A stretch of 64,000 nt of DNA from Misgurnus anguillicaudatus. Lineage: Eukaryota; Chordata; Actinopteri; Cypriniformes; Cobitidae. Below, piece by piece: positions 22,871-34,284 of this stretch. The notes under the pieces were generated by a model. The model worked only from the letters and a program-made list of their open reading frames with translations, was not told the origin of the DNA and did no database searches. The translations under genes were made by a program, and so were the position numbers. The stretch's first letter is position 1. Every line of letters starts with the position of its first letter. Location of the stretch: contig NW_027395276.1 in NCBI RefSeq assembly GCF_027580225.2, positions 4,509,501-4,573,500 of the forward strand, read 5' to 3'.

Positions 22871-23176
22871 CGCGTCTCATCAACGCCTGCTGATACAGAA
22901 ATGAGTGTTAATAGCATAGACCAACGATATCAGACCAAAGCGTTTGACAAAGCGTAAATTAGTTAGATTTTTTTATTATTTTGATTTTGCTTGATAGTTT
23001 TTAACAATAATCATGAATAAAAATAAAATATCAGTCAGTTAATAATGATCTGCCTTTAAAATGGACTAAATGCATTACTACAATACTGAATTAGATGAAT
23101 GCTGCCGTGAAACATATAACAGATCAGATGCTCGAGTGAAAATCTTCCACTGAACTCCTCTTCTTAAAAAACTAAT
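22871..23176. other. Intergenic DNA
   Basis: No gene or repeat boundary recognised. Confidence 0.4.
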
Positions 23177-23180
23177 TTAA

Positions 23181-23508
23181 AGGGGTAGTTCATCCAAAAA
23201 TGAAAATTCTGTCATAATTTTCTCACTCTCGTCTTGTTACAAACCTGTATAAATTTCTTTGTTCTGATGAACACGAAGGAAGATATTCTGAGGAATTGTA
23301 ACCAAACCGATCATGAGCCCCATTCACTTCTATAGTAGGAAAAAAGAATACTATAGAAGTGAATAGGGCTCAGAAACGGTTTAATTACAAACATTGCTCA
23401 AAATATCTTCCTTTGTGTTCATTAGAACAAAGAAATTTATACAGGTTTGTAACAACACGAGAGTGAGAAAATGATGACTGCATTTTCATTTTTGGGTGAA
23501 CTATCCCT
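23181..23508. mobile_element. TTAA-type MITE (AGGGGTAGTTCA family)
   Basis: Inverted ends AGGGGTAGTTCATCC and GGGTGAACTATCCCT are bounded by TTAA on both sides (23177-23180, 23509-23512), as for piggyBac-type elements. The whole unit is a large imperfect palindrome. A second copy lies at 45234-45518 and an interrupted one near 36.9-37.5 kb. Confidence 0.85.
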
Positions 23509-25105
23509 TTAAGTGCTGTTTTATAAAATTATAATATGTAAATCAGTTTATTTAGCTGTGGTTATAAAGTGCAGGGGTTTCCTTTGTTTTTAACATTTTA
23601 CATATTTCAGAATATTATTGTCTAAGGCTTGATGAAAGAGTTTTACTCCCTTACTCCATTTACTCCCATTTTCCCCCTTTATAAAACAAACACAAAAGAC
23701 ATTTCTGGCACTGTTTTAGACTTAATTAGAAAATAGAGGGTTGAAGGATTTTTTTCTGCTTGTTAAGTAAAAAAAGCATATTCTCAGAGGTTATACAAAT
23801 AAATACATATCATTTCTTCTCAGTTGCTGACACTGAGCAAAGTTGCTTTTGCGCCCTCCGGCGGCCACGAGCTGAACTGCGCGTTCTTTGTTTGCTGGGT
23901 TTGTCTATGTGTTGGGGTTTGAAAGAAGATCAAGTAATGAGTTTTATCTGACGTGACCCCGGCTGACGTCATAATGGGGTCCATTGTCTCATTGTAGGAC
24001 CCTAGGCACAGCTGCAGGCTTAGATGTGACTGAAATGGCAGGTGCGTTTAGAGATAAACGACTGAAAATATGCTTAGGAATGACTTTACTATTACAGTTT
24101 ATGTGTATGCCGTTGTATTCATTTATTATGGCTTTGTGTCAAAAATGTGCAAAATAATTCAAATAAATTATATTTTACAGGAAGAAACTGAAGCCTATTT
24201 GTGGCCATCAAAAGAGAGTGACATTATTTTCAAGAAAATGAAGCAAAAAACTCTAATTTTACAGACATTTTACATTGGAGGGCTTATTTTGTTTTATTCT
24301 CCCTTAATGTTGATTCACAATAATTTCAACATTCATTCTGTTGTACAGTGAGTAATGTGAATTTGAGATCAAATCTCTGTTACCTGAGAACAACACGGCC
24401 TGAATGAAGCCCCTGTAAAAACTTAACAGATCTCAATCCTTTCTGTTATAAACACCTTTCAGCACCTGTCAGCTTAAACCAGTTTTACACACAGAGATGA
24501 AATTGCATACAGAACAAGAGACCGAAACTCAAAGAGATTAAATGTGACAAACAGTAGTGAAGTAAAAAAGCAAAGGACTTTAAGACCCAGTCAAGCAAAC
24601 GGCATCATTCTCAAGAGACACAGCACATGCAGTCACACACACGCAGTCATTGGATGCTATTTATATGTGCACGGCCTGGGAGATGAGGATCAGGTTTCTG
24701 TTGTATACGGTATTTTACTTGCCCTCGGTTTATCTCAACAAACAGCGTTCAAGAGTTCCCTTTTGAGAGAGACCACAGTGATCCAGCGAGAGACGAGAGT
24801 TTCATATCATCTCTTGTCAAATGTGAAACACAACAATCAAAAGTTTCAATTAGTCATTCTGACCTTTGATTCGCTGGTTGAGTGGGTCTGCTTGAAAACA
24901 GGCAATTTTGTGTCCTCTCTGAACACCAACACTAAATCTATATGTGCCTCGTGTTACTGCTAACCACTGAAGGACTGGTAAACCATAGATTTACCTCGGC
25001 TTCTGTAAATACAAGGTGGAGATTATTAATGTCATTGAAACACATCTCTTAACAGAAATGTTCTGTGTTAAGACTCATCTGACATCATTTTGTACATTCA
25101 CTTTA
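23509..25105. other. Intergenic DNA, no supported gene
   Basis: A plus-strand frame of 139 codons at 24544-24963 starts with GTG, shows no domain and has no splice context; it is not called. Confidence 0.4.
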
Positions 25106-25108
25106 AAA

Positions 25109-25294
25109 TGGCCGGGTTATTTTTAACCCATAATGGGTAAATATTGGACAGAACACATGCATGCTGGTTAAAAATGACCCAATGTTGGGTTGTTGTTGTG
25201 CACCATGGGTTATAATAACCCAGCATTGGGTACATTTTAACCCAGCGGTGTGTTCTGTCCAATATTTACCTAACATGGCTTTAAAATAACCCCA
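25109..25294. mobile_element. Palindromic MITE with GGGTTATTTTTAACCC-type arms
   Basis: The left arm (GGTAAATATTGGACAGAACA) and right arm (TGTTCTGTCCAATATTTACC) are exact mirror copies over 20 bp, within a longer inverted repeat. Unit about 185 bp. Confidence 0.85.
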
Positions 25295-25316
25295 GACATT
25301 TTTAGAGTATTTAGGG

Positions 25317-25532
25317 GTGGTTTTCCGGACAGGGCTTATAGGTCTAGTCCAAGACTACAGCGCTTGTTTGAGCTGTCTCAATTGAAAACAGCTTGCTTTA
25401 ACATACATTTAATATATATTTTAATATATCAGCGTCATTGTTTTGTCTCAAGATGCACACCACGTTTTTCATAAGATATGTTTATATATAACCAATGCCT
25501 TAGATTAATCTAAACCCTGTCCAGGAAACCAC
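25317..25532. mobile_element. MITE with GGTTTTCCGGACAGGG ends
   Basis: GTGGTTTTCCGGACAGGG and CCCTGTCCAGGAAACCAC are inverted. This copy is uninterrupted; copies at 42224-43106 and 59718-60073 each carry later insertions. Confidence 0.85.
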
Positions 25533-26215
25533 TTCATAAAGCCCAATGGACGTCTTACAGGTCCAACAAAAACATTTACAGGTCAGATTTCAGCCAGAAA
25601 TCAATAGTAAAAATGAGTTTACAGTCAATGTTGTCTATTTTTATATACATTAAGAGTTATTTGTTAAGCAGACTTGATATTGTGCATAATATAATGTACC
25701 TGCATGGAGGTTTGTCTTGTAAATTATTATTCTTGAGGAGTGGCCAAAAATTCTCACGACATATTTTTCCTTAATAAAAACAGTATAAAGTCATCATCAC
25801 AAATAAAAATGCTATAATGTTTAGCCACACTTTTCATATAACTGTAAGACAACAGATAAAGATCGCATTAATACAGTAATAAAAACCTTAATCAGAAACA
25901 AATACAATACAAAACAGCCATAGTTTAAATACATACAAACAATTGCTTTATACATTTTATAATTGCATTTTCATTAGTGAAATTCTTTTGCAGTAAAGTA
26001 AGCTACTAAGTTTAGGGGCAGATGGGGTTAATGGAATACAACGCAACATATTATTAGTTTGCATTACCTTTTAACTTAAAACATTTACAAGAACATGTCA
26101 CCTGAGACTGAATCTGGATTTACGTATCTTACCAAGCTTGTTTAAATAAATAAAGAAAATTAAAATGTTTTAAATGAGTTGGTCAAAATATAACGTATAA
26201 TACTTGGTTAAAAGT
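25533..26215. other. Intergenic DNA
   Basis: AT-rich, nothing supported. Confidence 0.4.
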
Positions 26216-26217
26216 GG

Positions 26218-26626
26218 TATGGCAAGCCATTTTTACTTTTATTCGTTGAATTCTTGATATCAACAATTAAATTTTCGCTAGTTCAAATTTTAATTCTTGA
26301 TATCAGAAATGACATTTCCACTAGTAACAATGTTAATTGTTGATATCGAGAATTAAATTATTGATATCAACAATCGAGTTCTTGATATCAAGAATTCAAT
26401 TGTTACTAGTGGAAATGTTAATTCTTGATATATCAACAATTGAATTTGAATAGCAGTTTATGGTGACATTTCAGTAGTGAAAATACAATTACAGATATCA
26501 AGAATTATCATTGTTAATAGCGGAAATATAATTCTTCATATCGAAAATTACGATTTTAACTAGAGCAAATTGAATTGTTGATATCAAGAACTCAACGAAT
26601 AAAAGTTAAAACGGCTTGTCATAAAG
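26218..26626. mobile_element. Inverted-repeat element built from GATATC palindromes
   Basis: The ends (ATGGCAAGCC, then TTTATTCGTTGAATTC; and CTCAACGAATAAAAG, then GGCTTGTCAT) are inverted. The interior has many copies of TTCTTGATATCAA-like palindromes in both directions, each with an EcoRV core, plus several ACTAGTAAC/GTTACTAGT words. Confidence 0.8.
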
Positions 26627-26778
26627 TGGACAATTCTTAATGCTTAAAGATAATGTTACCACAGAAATCTGTTCTTGAATCCCTCTGTGCCATTAATAAA
26701 CAGAGTATGTGAGTATTTATGCAACCCCATATGTGTATAATACACAGACAGACAGACAGAAAGATGGGACACTTGATT

Positions 26779-26784
26779 TTTATT
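26779..26784 (-). terminator. Candidate fem1a polyadenylation signal
   Basis: AATAAA on the minus strand, about 960 nt past the fem1a stop. It is the clearest hexamer downstream, so the 3' UTR would span about 26.76-27.74 kb. Confidence 0.35.
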
Positions 26785-27740
26785 CAGGCATCACCAAACA
26801 CATTTTGTCCTGTCTTAAATTAACCAAATGAGTTGTAGTCTCTGGTTTTAAAGTGTTATCATTTTCAAAGTGCTTTCATGACAGAAACTCCAAACATTTC
26901 AGCCCATATGATATGAAGAAAAATAATTTAAAAGGCAACTAGAATAAGACTAAAATGCATAAGCTTTCAATGTACACCCTGCAAAAAATACCTGGGTTGC
27001 CAAATCTGTCCCTCTTAATCCACCTCGGTTAATAAACTGCATAGATATCAATGTAACGTCAGAGATTTAAAAATAGCTGTTCTCATATACAGGGGTAAAG
27101 TGCCAAGTTAATATTACAGTCAATCCCCGAAGGATCGAAACCACCGAGTGCGTTCAACCTCCAGACTGTGAGCGTATAACACAACAGCTCTGTCATTCAT
27201 ACAATAAAAATACATTATAACCACAGACACAAACATTCAAAGCCACAATGTTAGAAAAAGATGATAGTGTAAGGCTAGCGTTTGGCACCATGGGTTTCAG
27301 GCTACTTCGCCAGGATCGTAAAGTGGGGAAAAAAACATTTGATAAGAGAGATTCAAACTGGGAGATTGATTCTGTTGTAGCATTTGTCCCTTTGAAAAAA
27401 AAACAGATCATCATCACTTCTTCAATCAAAAAATAATAATAACACAACACGGGCAAACAAAAATTGACAAAATTGTTCAATGGATCAATACAGAATAAAG
27501 GAGATCACAGCAAAAGTCCAACTAGCATTCAGTTTCTCTTTAGGTCATTTTCCCACAAGCCCTTAAACATTGACAGAGAGGGTTTTGGTGAGGTGCACAC
27601 CACCAGGTTACAGAAGTTAAGGGACAGAGATCCAGTTGTATAGTAATTAGTAACCTGGGATTATTGCTTTAACACTTGGCCCGAGCATTAGGGTTGGCCA
27701 GTTCTCGTAAGGAGGAGGTAGCTCTGCGTCATACGGGGTG

Positions 27741-29594
27741 TCAGTGCTGCTCAATAAACGCCTCCATTTCTTCTGAGATGAGCCCCTTGTAGGGAAGTCT
27801 ATGTTTTTCTATGGCACGGGCCGCTAGACACTGCAGGGTGATGTAATTGAGCGGGTGCAAAGCGTGTCGTCCACCGCTCTGCTCGTCCAGCAGCTCATAG
27901 GCCGTCTTGTGGTGAGCGTTGGTGGCGTCGAAATGCGCCCCGGCCCGGACGAGCGTCCCCATGATGTCGGGGAAGCCGTTGGCGGCAGCCACGTGTAGCG
28001 GTGTGTTGTTTTCGCAGTCTCGGGAGTCCACGTCAGCCCCACACTCCAGCAAAAGCCGGGTCACGGCCAGCGACGGGAACCGTCCAACCGGGTAACGGCC
28101 CACCGACGTGGTTTCCTTGTCCACGGCCATGTGTAAAGGCGAATAGCCGTTTCTCGCCCTGGGGTTGAGCTTTAGCAGCCGGTAGACGGTCTGTCGCTTT
28201 TGGTGCTCTTGTTCCGGGGCGCAGTCAAGCTTCTCCAGCAGGAAGACGAGGTGCAGGATTATGGCCAGGGCTTTGGTGAACTGTGGCGCCTCTGGAGGAC
28301 TGTCCCGCTGCGCCACGGCACGCTCCACCTCGCGCACGCTCTTGGCAAGCACCCCCATCAGGTCCTGGAAGGTGACGCGGGTGGCCAGGGTGCCCTTGGC
28401 CCTGTCCTGCAGCACGAAAGAAAAGAGTTCAGCAAAGGACAGGAAGCTGCTTGCGGTCATGGGGCTCAGGGGATCCAGGTTGCTTTGCTGCATATCCAGG
28501 GCGTACTTCCATAGGCTGATGCAGCGCTCGAAGTTGCCCGAGTCGGCGTAGACGGCGCCCCGGTAGCGAATGTAGTAGGATGTGTCGGGGTGGGACGGCC
28601 CGAGGATGCGTTCCCTCACGAGCAGCGCCTGCATCCTCATCTCGTCGGGGTCAGTGATGAGTGCCTCCAACTCTTCGACCGTGCACACCTCCCGGGCGCA
28701 GTCATATGCCTGCACTGGTGGACCTGGAGGGGGCTTGGCCAGTAATCCAGCTTTCTCGCCTGCTCTGCGAAGTTCCATCGCCCTCCGCCAGTAGCGCATT
28801 GCACCCAGCAGGTCACGTTTTTTGTCTACGAATGTGGCTCCAAGGAGCTCCAGAGCGTCGACACGCTCCTCTCGGGTGCTGCGTGGTTGGTGCACCAAAT
28901 ACTCCACGATATTGGTGTGGCCGGTGACACTGGCAGCGAGAAGAGGGGTCATGCCGTAGCCGTCCCTCTCCATGCGGGCGTTACACTTCAGCAGCATCTT
29001 CATGATCTCCAGACTCCCAGACTCGGCGCAGTCGTGCAGGGCGGTGTTACCCTTTACGCTCTTGCGGTTGACATCTGCACCACGCTCCAGCAGGAACTTG
29101 GCAATGTCCCTGTGGCCCTTGTAGCACGATATCATCAGGCATGTATGGCCGTGACGGTTCGCCACCTCCATGTCCGCCTGGTGCTCCACCAGGTACCGGA
29201 CGATCTCCAGGTGGCCGTCAAAGCACGCGGCGCGAAGAGGCGTGGAGTTTGTCAGGGTGGTGGTGTTGACGGAAGCTCCGTGTTTCAGAAGGGTCTTTAC
29301 CACGGCCAGGTGCCCCGCGGCAGACGCCGCCCACAGCGGCGGAGCGCCCTCGATCGTCTCGCCGTCAAAGTTCACCGAGCCGCCGAGCTCCACGTTAGCT
29401 TTGCAGTGCTCCAGCAGGTAGTCCACCACCTCCAGATGTCCGTAACGGGAGGCGATGAGGAGCGGCGTCCCACCCTGAGTCTTCTCCTCCGCCAGCGCCT
29501 CCAGCTCCTCCGGACTTTTGTTGCTCAGCAACTTCTGGATGAGTTTCAGCTTTCCGTCTCTCGCCGCGTTAAACACCGCCGTGCTTATATCCAT
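27741..29594 (-). CDS. fem1a: Fem-1 homolog A, Cul2 E3-ligase substrate receptor
   Basis: FEM1 proteins are substrate receptors of Cullin-2 RING ubiquitin ligases and read C-terminal degrons ending in Arg. The 617-residue product has an N-terminal ankyrin array (residues about 2-235; repeats at 42, 84, 116, 149, 182 and 215) with the family block GGSVNFDGETIEGAPPLWAA. A TPR-like middle follows (about 245-400; SYYIRYRGAVYADSGNF), then two C-terminal ankyrin repeats (482-560) and a VHL/BC-box TLQCLAARAI at 586-595 for elongin BC and Cul2 binding. The C-terminus (NYITLQC, ending EAFIEQH) matches FEM1A better than FEM1B or FEM1C, and the single coding exon fits FEM1A. An in-frame ATG seven codons upstream (29615) lies in a weak context and inside a CRE palindrome. 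The chosen ATG has A at -3 and G at +4 and aligns with the family start. The length is slightly below human FEM1A, which carries a longer linker after the ankyrin array. Confidence 0.95.
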   Translation of the reverse strand: MDISTAVFNAARDGKLKLIQKLLSNKSPEELEALAEEKTQGGTPLLIASRYGHLEVVDYLLEHCKANVELGGSVNFDGETIEGAPPLWAASAAGHLAVVKTLLKHGASVNTTTLTNSTPLRAACFDGHLEIVRYLVEHQADMEVANRHGHTCLMISCYKGHRDIAKFLLERGADVNRKSVKGNTALHDCAESGSLEIMKMLLKCNARMERDGYGMTPLLAASVTGHTNIVEYLVHQPRSTREERVDALELLGATFVDKKRDLLGAMRYWRRAMELRRAGEKAGLLAKPPPGPPVQAYDCAREVCTVEELEALITDPDEMRMQALLVRERILGPSHPDTSYYIRYRGAVYADSGNFERCISLWKYALDMQQSNLDPLSPMTASSFLSFAELFSFVLQDRAKGTLATRVTFQDLMGVLAKSVREVERAVAQRDSPPEAPQFTKALAIILHLVFLLEKLDCAPEQEHQKRQTVYRLLKLNPRARNGYSPLHMAVDKETTSVGRYPVGRFPSLAVTRLLLECGADVDSRDCENNTPLHVAAANGFPDIMGTLVRAGAHFDATNAHHKTAYELLDEQSGGRHALHPLNYITLQCLAARAIEKHRLPYKGLISEEMEAFIEQH

Positions 29595-29960
29595 CTTCTC
29601 ACCATCTGACGTCATGTAAACGGCCGTTAACGCTCGTTCGTAAGCGAGAGAGGCGCGTGTCGCTTTGGATTTAGAGAGTCAAAATACGCGAGCTGCATTT
29701 TACTGCCATTTTAAGGCCGATATCGAAATGGCGTCGAAGTTGTTTGACAGCTCTATGTTTACTACTGACGCGCGGAATGCTGGGTATTGAAGTGCGCAGG
29801 CGCTTTCGGCGTACAGCGGGAGCCGCGTAAAAAATACAATGACCGTCGGGCGTCGCGAAGTCCCCACAAACTCATCGCGCAAACACTACTGGGAAATGTA
29901 GGAAACAAACAAGCAGTGGTCGATGAGGACTGTTGTTGAACACGTCGCAAAAAAACTACA
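29595..29960 (-). promoter_or_regulatory. fem1a promoter and 5' UTR with a CRE
   Basis: CpG-rich DNA immediately upstream of fem1a holds a full palindromic CRE, TGACGTCA, at 29607-29614. GACGCGCGG-type motifs lie near 29767. No TATA box at a suitable distance. This is typical of a housekeeping promoter. Confidence 0.5.
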
Positions 29961-31199
29961 TTTCCCTTCATTCATTCAATGAAACTTGGAAAGCCTGACG
30001 TGAACACGGAATGTGTGAACAATTCGATTGGCATTTATTAAAAGTGGGGGAATTTTTTTCCATTAATTTCACAAACTGTACGTTTTTATTTAAACAAACA
30101 GCTAAATGTTTACTTTGTATATTTTGTTACTGTATAATTTATTACGAATAATGTATTATTTTTAATAACACATTTTACTATTTCACAATCTGTACGTTTG
30201 TTACTTCCTGTTTTTATTCAAACATTTAAACAGTCATTTATAAAATACAAACGTTATCTTTTGTATATTTTATTACTGTATATATAATTAATTATACAAA
30301 TACCATATTATTTTTAATAACACATTCATATTACTTTGTACCACTTAATTTATTTGTTTAACAAATCAAGCATTAAAAAGTATAACAGGCTAGCTAGATT
30401 TACCATACACATAACAACTACATGGCACTAATGATTTACTGCAGGGTTTACATTTATGCATTTTCAAGACACTTTTATTCAAAGCACCTTACAATGCATT
30501 ACAATGTATACAATTTATTATCATTATGTGTTATTTGGGATTGAACCCAGAACATTTTGTGCTGCTAACACAATGATCTACCACTGAGATACATGAACAT
30601 TAGATTATATGTTTTCAGGAATATGTAATGTTTCACCTATCACACCCATTTACAGACACTAAATGGGTCATTATATTTATGCAACCTAAAGTGTCTCACA
30701 GATCTTTTTGATTGTATGTACATGCACCAATTAATCTACATTAAAGAGGCAATTGATTATCTTAAACAGTGGTCTTCAACCAGGATGCCAACATGGAGTC
30801 TGTGAGTTGCCAGCTAAAGCACATTCTATTAATAGCCTTAATTTGACTATATTTATACTTATTTATTACATTTTTTTATATTAGCTTAGCTTCTTTTATT
30901 AACTTTGTAAACAATAATAAAACATATTAACAAGTAAAATAAAATCAACAAGTAAAACTAAAAAGTTTTGAGTAGACTATATCAAAAAATCAGCCCTCCA
31001 GATTGTTTTATCTATTGTGTTAGCCCTTGCTCACAAAACAGGTTGAAGACCCCTGATCTAAAATATCGGAATAGCAGACTCTTTAATTGTAACTTCGTGG
31101 TACAAAAACACTTGTCTACAATTAGACTACATTAAGGGATATCTAAACTAATAAACCTTGAGGCAAACATGGTTGTTGATAAGCATGCACATAATCTCT
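29961..31199. other. Intergenic DNA
   Basis: Very AT-rich with no exon, no complete repeat and no long frame. Confidence 0.4.
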
Positions 31200-31218
31200 C
31201 TATCCATTTTAAAGGAAC

Positions 31219-31224
31219 TTTATT
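31219..31224 (-). terminator. Candidate polyadenylation signal for gene Y
   Basis: AATAAA on the minus strand, about 180 nt past the TAG at 31400-31402. Confidence 0.3.
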
Positions 31225-31278
31225 GATTGTGTCACTTATAGTATTGCCAAAGCATTATACATAAAACAAGAAACATAC

Positions 31279-31284
<6 letters not shown>

Positions 31285-31325
<41 letters not shown>
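31285..31325 (+). repeat. (CT)n microsatellite
   Basis: About 20 uninterrupted CT dinucleotides, lying in the proposed 3' UTR of gene Y. Confidence 0.95.
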
Positions 31326-31330
<5 letters not shown>

Positions 31331-31399
31331 TGTGCCCTGTGCTGAGAGGAAGACTGGGTTTTGTTGTTGATCTCTTTGTTCAGATTCACAACAAAATCA

Positions 31400-31475
31400 C
31401 TAGTCTTCCACACAGCATTGCAGGGTAAGAGGTTTAGTCCTCAGCTCCTCCATATCCAGCTCAGAGTTCTTGTGT
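31400..31475 (-). CDS. Stop-containing exon of a candidate micro-gene (gene Y, exon 4)
   Basis: The minus-strand acceptor TTTAATTTCTGTAG is followed by one base completing a codon and 24 codons (His-Lys-Asn-Ser-Glu-Leu-Asp-Met-Glu-Glu, ending LQCCVED), then TAG. It is hydrophilic with a terminal Cys-Cys-Val-Glu-Asp; no domain recognised. It needs phase 2 on entry, which the 19-nt exon at 31764-31782 gives. Confidence 0.3.
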
Positions 31476-31763
31476 CTACAGAAATTAAATGAAGAATAAA
31501 CAGACAACTTCACAGCAGCACCGTTTTATGAGGACATTTGTAGTAGCTGTTGTTATTAACATTACTGATACCTTCATTTCTCATTTTGCTTGCGTATTTA
31601 TGTATTGTATTGATGCTCTGCATGCAATATTGTCTGTAAAACAACCATGTTAGCAAAGTACTTTGAACTGAAAGTGAGATACAGATAGAAAGTGAGATGA
31701 TGAATTATGAACTTCCACAACATTTATTTACATTAGAAAGTAACCACATAACACTTCAATTAC

Positions 31764-31782
31764 CTGGGTTTAAAAATCACAT
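31764..31782 (-). CDS. 19-nt microexon of candidate gene Y (exon 3)
   Basis: Strong flanks on the minus strand (acceptor GTTTCCTGTAG, donor CCCAG then GTAATT) bracket 19 nt that read through only if entered in phase 1 and left in phase 2. Both fit the neighbouring candidate exons. Microexons are easy to over-call, so confidence is low. Confidence 0.25.
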
Positions 31783-32124
31783 CTACAGGAAACTTTAACC
31801 CTGAAGTGAATGAACTGAGAGATAAAGCGAGAGATCCCTGTTAAAATTTGGCTTAAAATATTAGAATCAGTGTGAGGTGTGGGGTTCATTGACAAATCCA
31901 AATCAATATTTCACCACATGGGAAGTCCTGGATTCTGAACTTTAAAAAATATCCTTTAAGTGCACCGGCACACAACAATGCATGCAGAGATGAATTAGGA
32001 AAACATCCACTAATAATACAAAACGGCCAATCAAATTTGGGAAACATCTAAACATGAATGAAACAAAATATTTTGTCTTACATTTCATAGCAAAATGGAG
32101 CTCAATGTTGACTTATTTCCCCCT
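31783..32124. other. Intron-like DNA
   Basis: No feature recognised. Confidence 0.4.
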
Positions 32125-32626
32125 ACACTGTAAAAAATGCAGCATGAAGATAAAACTTGGTTTTGCAATTCAACCTATTTTAAGTTTTGACCTGCGATAA
32201 GTTGATATAACTTATAAAACAGGTTGAAATTGTTTAACCCTTTTTTTAAGTTAAAGTAACAAAAAATATATATGTTGATTTGACAAAAATGCTGCATTCC
32301 CTACTGAAAAATCCAGCTAAGACCAGCATAAGCTGGTGAGCTGGTTTTAGCTGGTCTCCAGCTTGATTTTAGCTGGTTTTGCTGGTGTAGGAAGCTGGTT
32401 TTGCTGGTGTAGCAAGCTGGTCTAGCTATGTTTTGGTCACTTTTTAAGCTGGTCTAGCTGGACTTAGCTGGTCAGGCTGGAAGACCAGCTGGCCCACCAG
32501 CATGACCAGCTTTTTCATGCTGGGAGGACCAGCTTAGACCAGCTACTGCCACCTTATACCAGCTAAAACCAGCTACCAGCTTATGCTGGTCTTGCTGGAT
32601 TTTTCAGTAGGGTTTCTTTACAGTGT
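32125..32626. mobile_element. MITE with ACACTGTAAA ends, host of a second element
   Basis: ACACTGTAAAAAATGC at the left and TTTACAGTGT at the right are inverted. Related ends mark elements at 46554-46725, 46873-47423 and the split one at 53404-55640. The right half is separated by the insertion at 32300-32612. Confidence 0.7.
32300..32612. mobile_element. Nested MITE made of AGCTGGT words
   Basis: CCTACTGAAAAATCCAGC and GCTGGATTTTTCAGTAGG are inverted ends. The interior is a dense run of AGCTGGT on the left and its complement ACCAGCT on the right, making one 310-bp imperfect palindrome. Confidence 0.85.
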
Positions 32627-33651
32627 ATGTTCCTGAGATGTGTGCAAAGCATTGTGGGTGATTGGAGGACACAAAAGATACATTTTGTATATCCTTCAAA
32701 AAAGGCTGAATGAAGGAGGCGAAACCAAGGCTGCTTTCCAAAGATCCTTCAATTTGACAATGGCCTTCAACGGCACTTGATGATGACTGTCACTGTTTGT
32801 TGAGACAAAGACAGAGGTCTTCAACCTTTTTTAGGTCAAGAAGAGGAGCAAGGACCCCAGTATACATGTATCAAATGAAGACTGGATTTACTTTGCTATG
32901 ACGGTTACGTTACAAAGATATTCAAATTAGAATTTTTAGATATATACTGTTAACATTCTGCATGACATTTTAAATGTACTGAATAGAATGAGAGAAAGCT
33001 TTTTATTAGCAATACTATGAAAGTAAATAGGGCTCATGATCGGTTTGGTTTTAAACATTCCTCAAAATATCTACCTGTATACAAATGTATACATGTTTCT
33101 TACAAAATGAGAGTAAGTAAATGATGACACAATTTATCCACCATCTAATTTTTGAATTAAAGGTGGGCGCCGCCATCTTTGAGCTCCTAAGACTTACGGT
33201 GAGCCACTACAGCTACAGCTTATGGTGGTCGTATTGTGAGGGACACATGTGTGCCGTATTGACTGGCTTTTTAATTTTTATTATCCAATCCATGAAGACA
33301 GGCATCATTTGTGCAGATAGGGTTGCCTTAATAGCTGGTACAAATTCAGTAAATCCTTACAAAATATTTGTTTTAACCATAATACACTCACAAGAGCTGA
33401 ATGTGTAGTTGGCGCACATGCACCCATGATCTGTATCCAAATATCCATCCAGTAAAACCTTTCATAGACACTGCCAGTGAACAATAAATACACGAATTGT
33501 TCAAAAGTTAATATTCAAAATTAGCTGATTTATTTATTTTGATACTATATATTATTACAACAATGTGATTACAGTACAGAATACATACAACATAAACAGC
33601 TTATTGGTTAATGTTTATAATAGTTCATAATGTGTTTGCGCATACTTTATG
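32627..33651. other. Intron-like DNA with MITE debris
   Basis: 33000-33130 carries fragments of the AGGGGTAGTTCA MITE family. No exon recognised. Confidence 0.4.
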
Positions 33652-33950
33652 TAAGGAATAATTGACGACGGGCCATTGAATTATAAGAAAATAATGCACA
33701 CCAAGGTGGTAATGCGGCACGACGCGAAGCGGAGTACTGTTACACCGCAGGTGTGCATTATTTTCAAATAATTCAAAGGACTGGAGTCAATTATTCCGCT
33801 TATACCACGGTTACCACAAACATGGCTCTGGTGCCTATTTTTAAGACATTTGAAAAGATAGGTGTGCGGTTTACAGAAAAATAATCAACACCCATAGAAC
33901 ATTTCTCAGCCAATCAGAATGCAGCCTTCAACAGACCCGTGGTATAATAT
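33652..33950. repeat. Dispersed repeat (GACGACGGGCC family)
   Basis: TAAGGAATAATTGACGACGG then AATAATGCACACC is shared with 59854-59975; a diverged piece lies near 39210-39290. The right part has CCCGTGGTATAA, also found at 59965. Confidence 0.7.
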
Positions 33951-34256
33951 GTTTTAAATGAAAAAAATAATGCAAATAATTTCATAAGCTCATGTCTTAT
34001 CTACTGCATAATAATATTTTCAACGAAAACAATACTGAATGTAATAATAGTTTAATATGTTTATTATGGTTTGTTCAAATAACTTACAATGTGTTGAATG
34101 AGAAAGATGCTTGATGTGTTGCCATAAAAACTCAAACTCAAAGTTCATTGAATATTGCCATTTAAAAAATCTCACACAAGAAGGACAGTTGTGACATTTT
34201 AAGCCACAATAAAAGGTTAAAAACACAAAGTCTTGGTATATTTCATGTACAAATAC

Positions 34257-34284
34257 TCAACTGACTTTCCCATTTGTAAAGATA
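34257..34284 (-). CDS. 28-nt exon of candidate gene Y (exon 2)
   Basis: The minus-strand acceptor AGTCTTCTTACAG is good; the donor TTGA then GTATTT is moderate. Entered in phase 0 it encodes Tyr-Leu-Tyr-Lys-Trp-Glu-Ser-Gln-Leu and leaves in phase 1, fitting the microexon downstream. An alternative second exon at 34960-35013 also starts in frame but has only a very weak donor (GTCACC). Confidence 0.22.

Noticed and set aside
24544..24963. 139-codon plus-strand ORF
   Set aside because: Starts at GTG, no domain, no splice context, no GC rise.
28200..29609. Plus-strand ORFs opposite fem1a (up to 240 codons)
   Set aside because: Shadows of the GC-rich fem1a frame, no family match.
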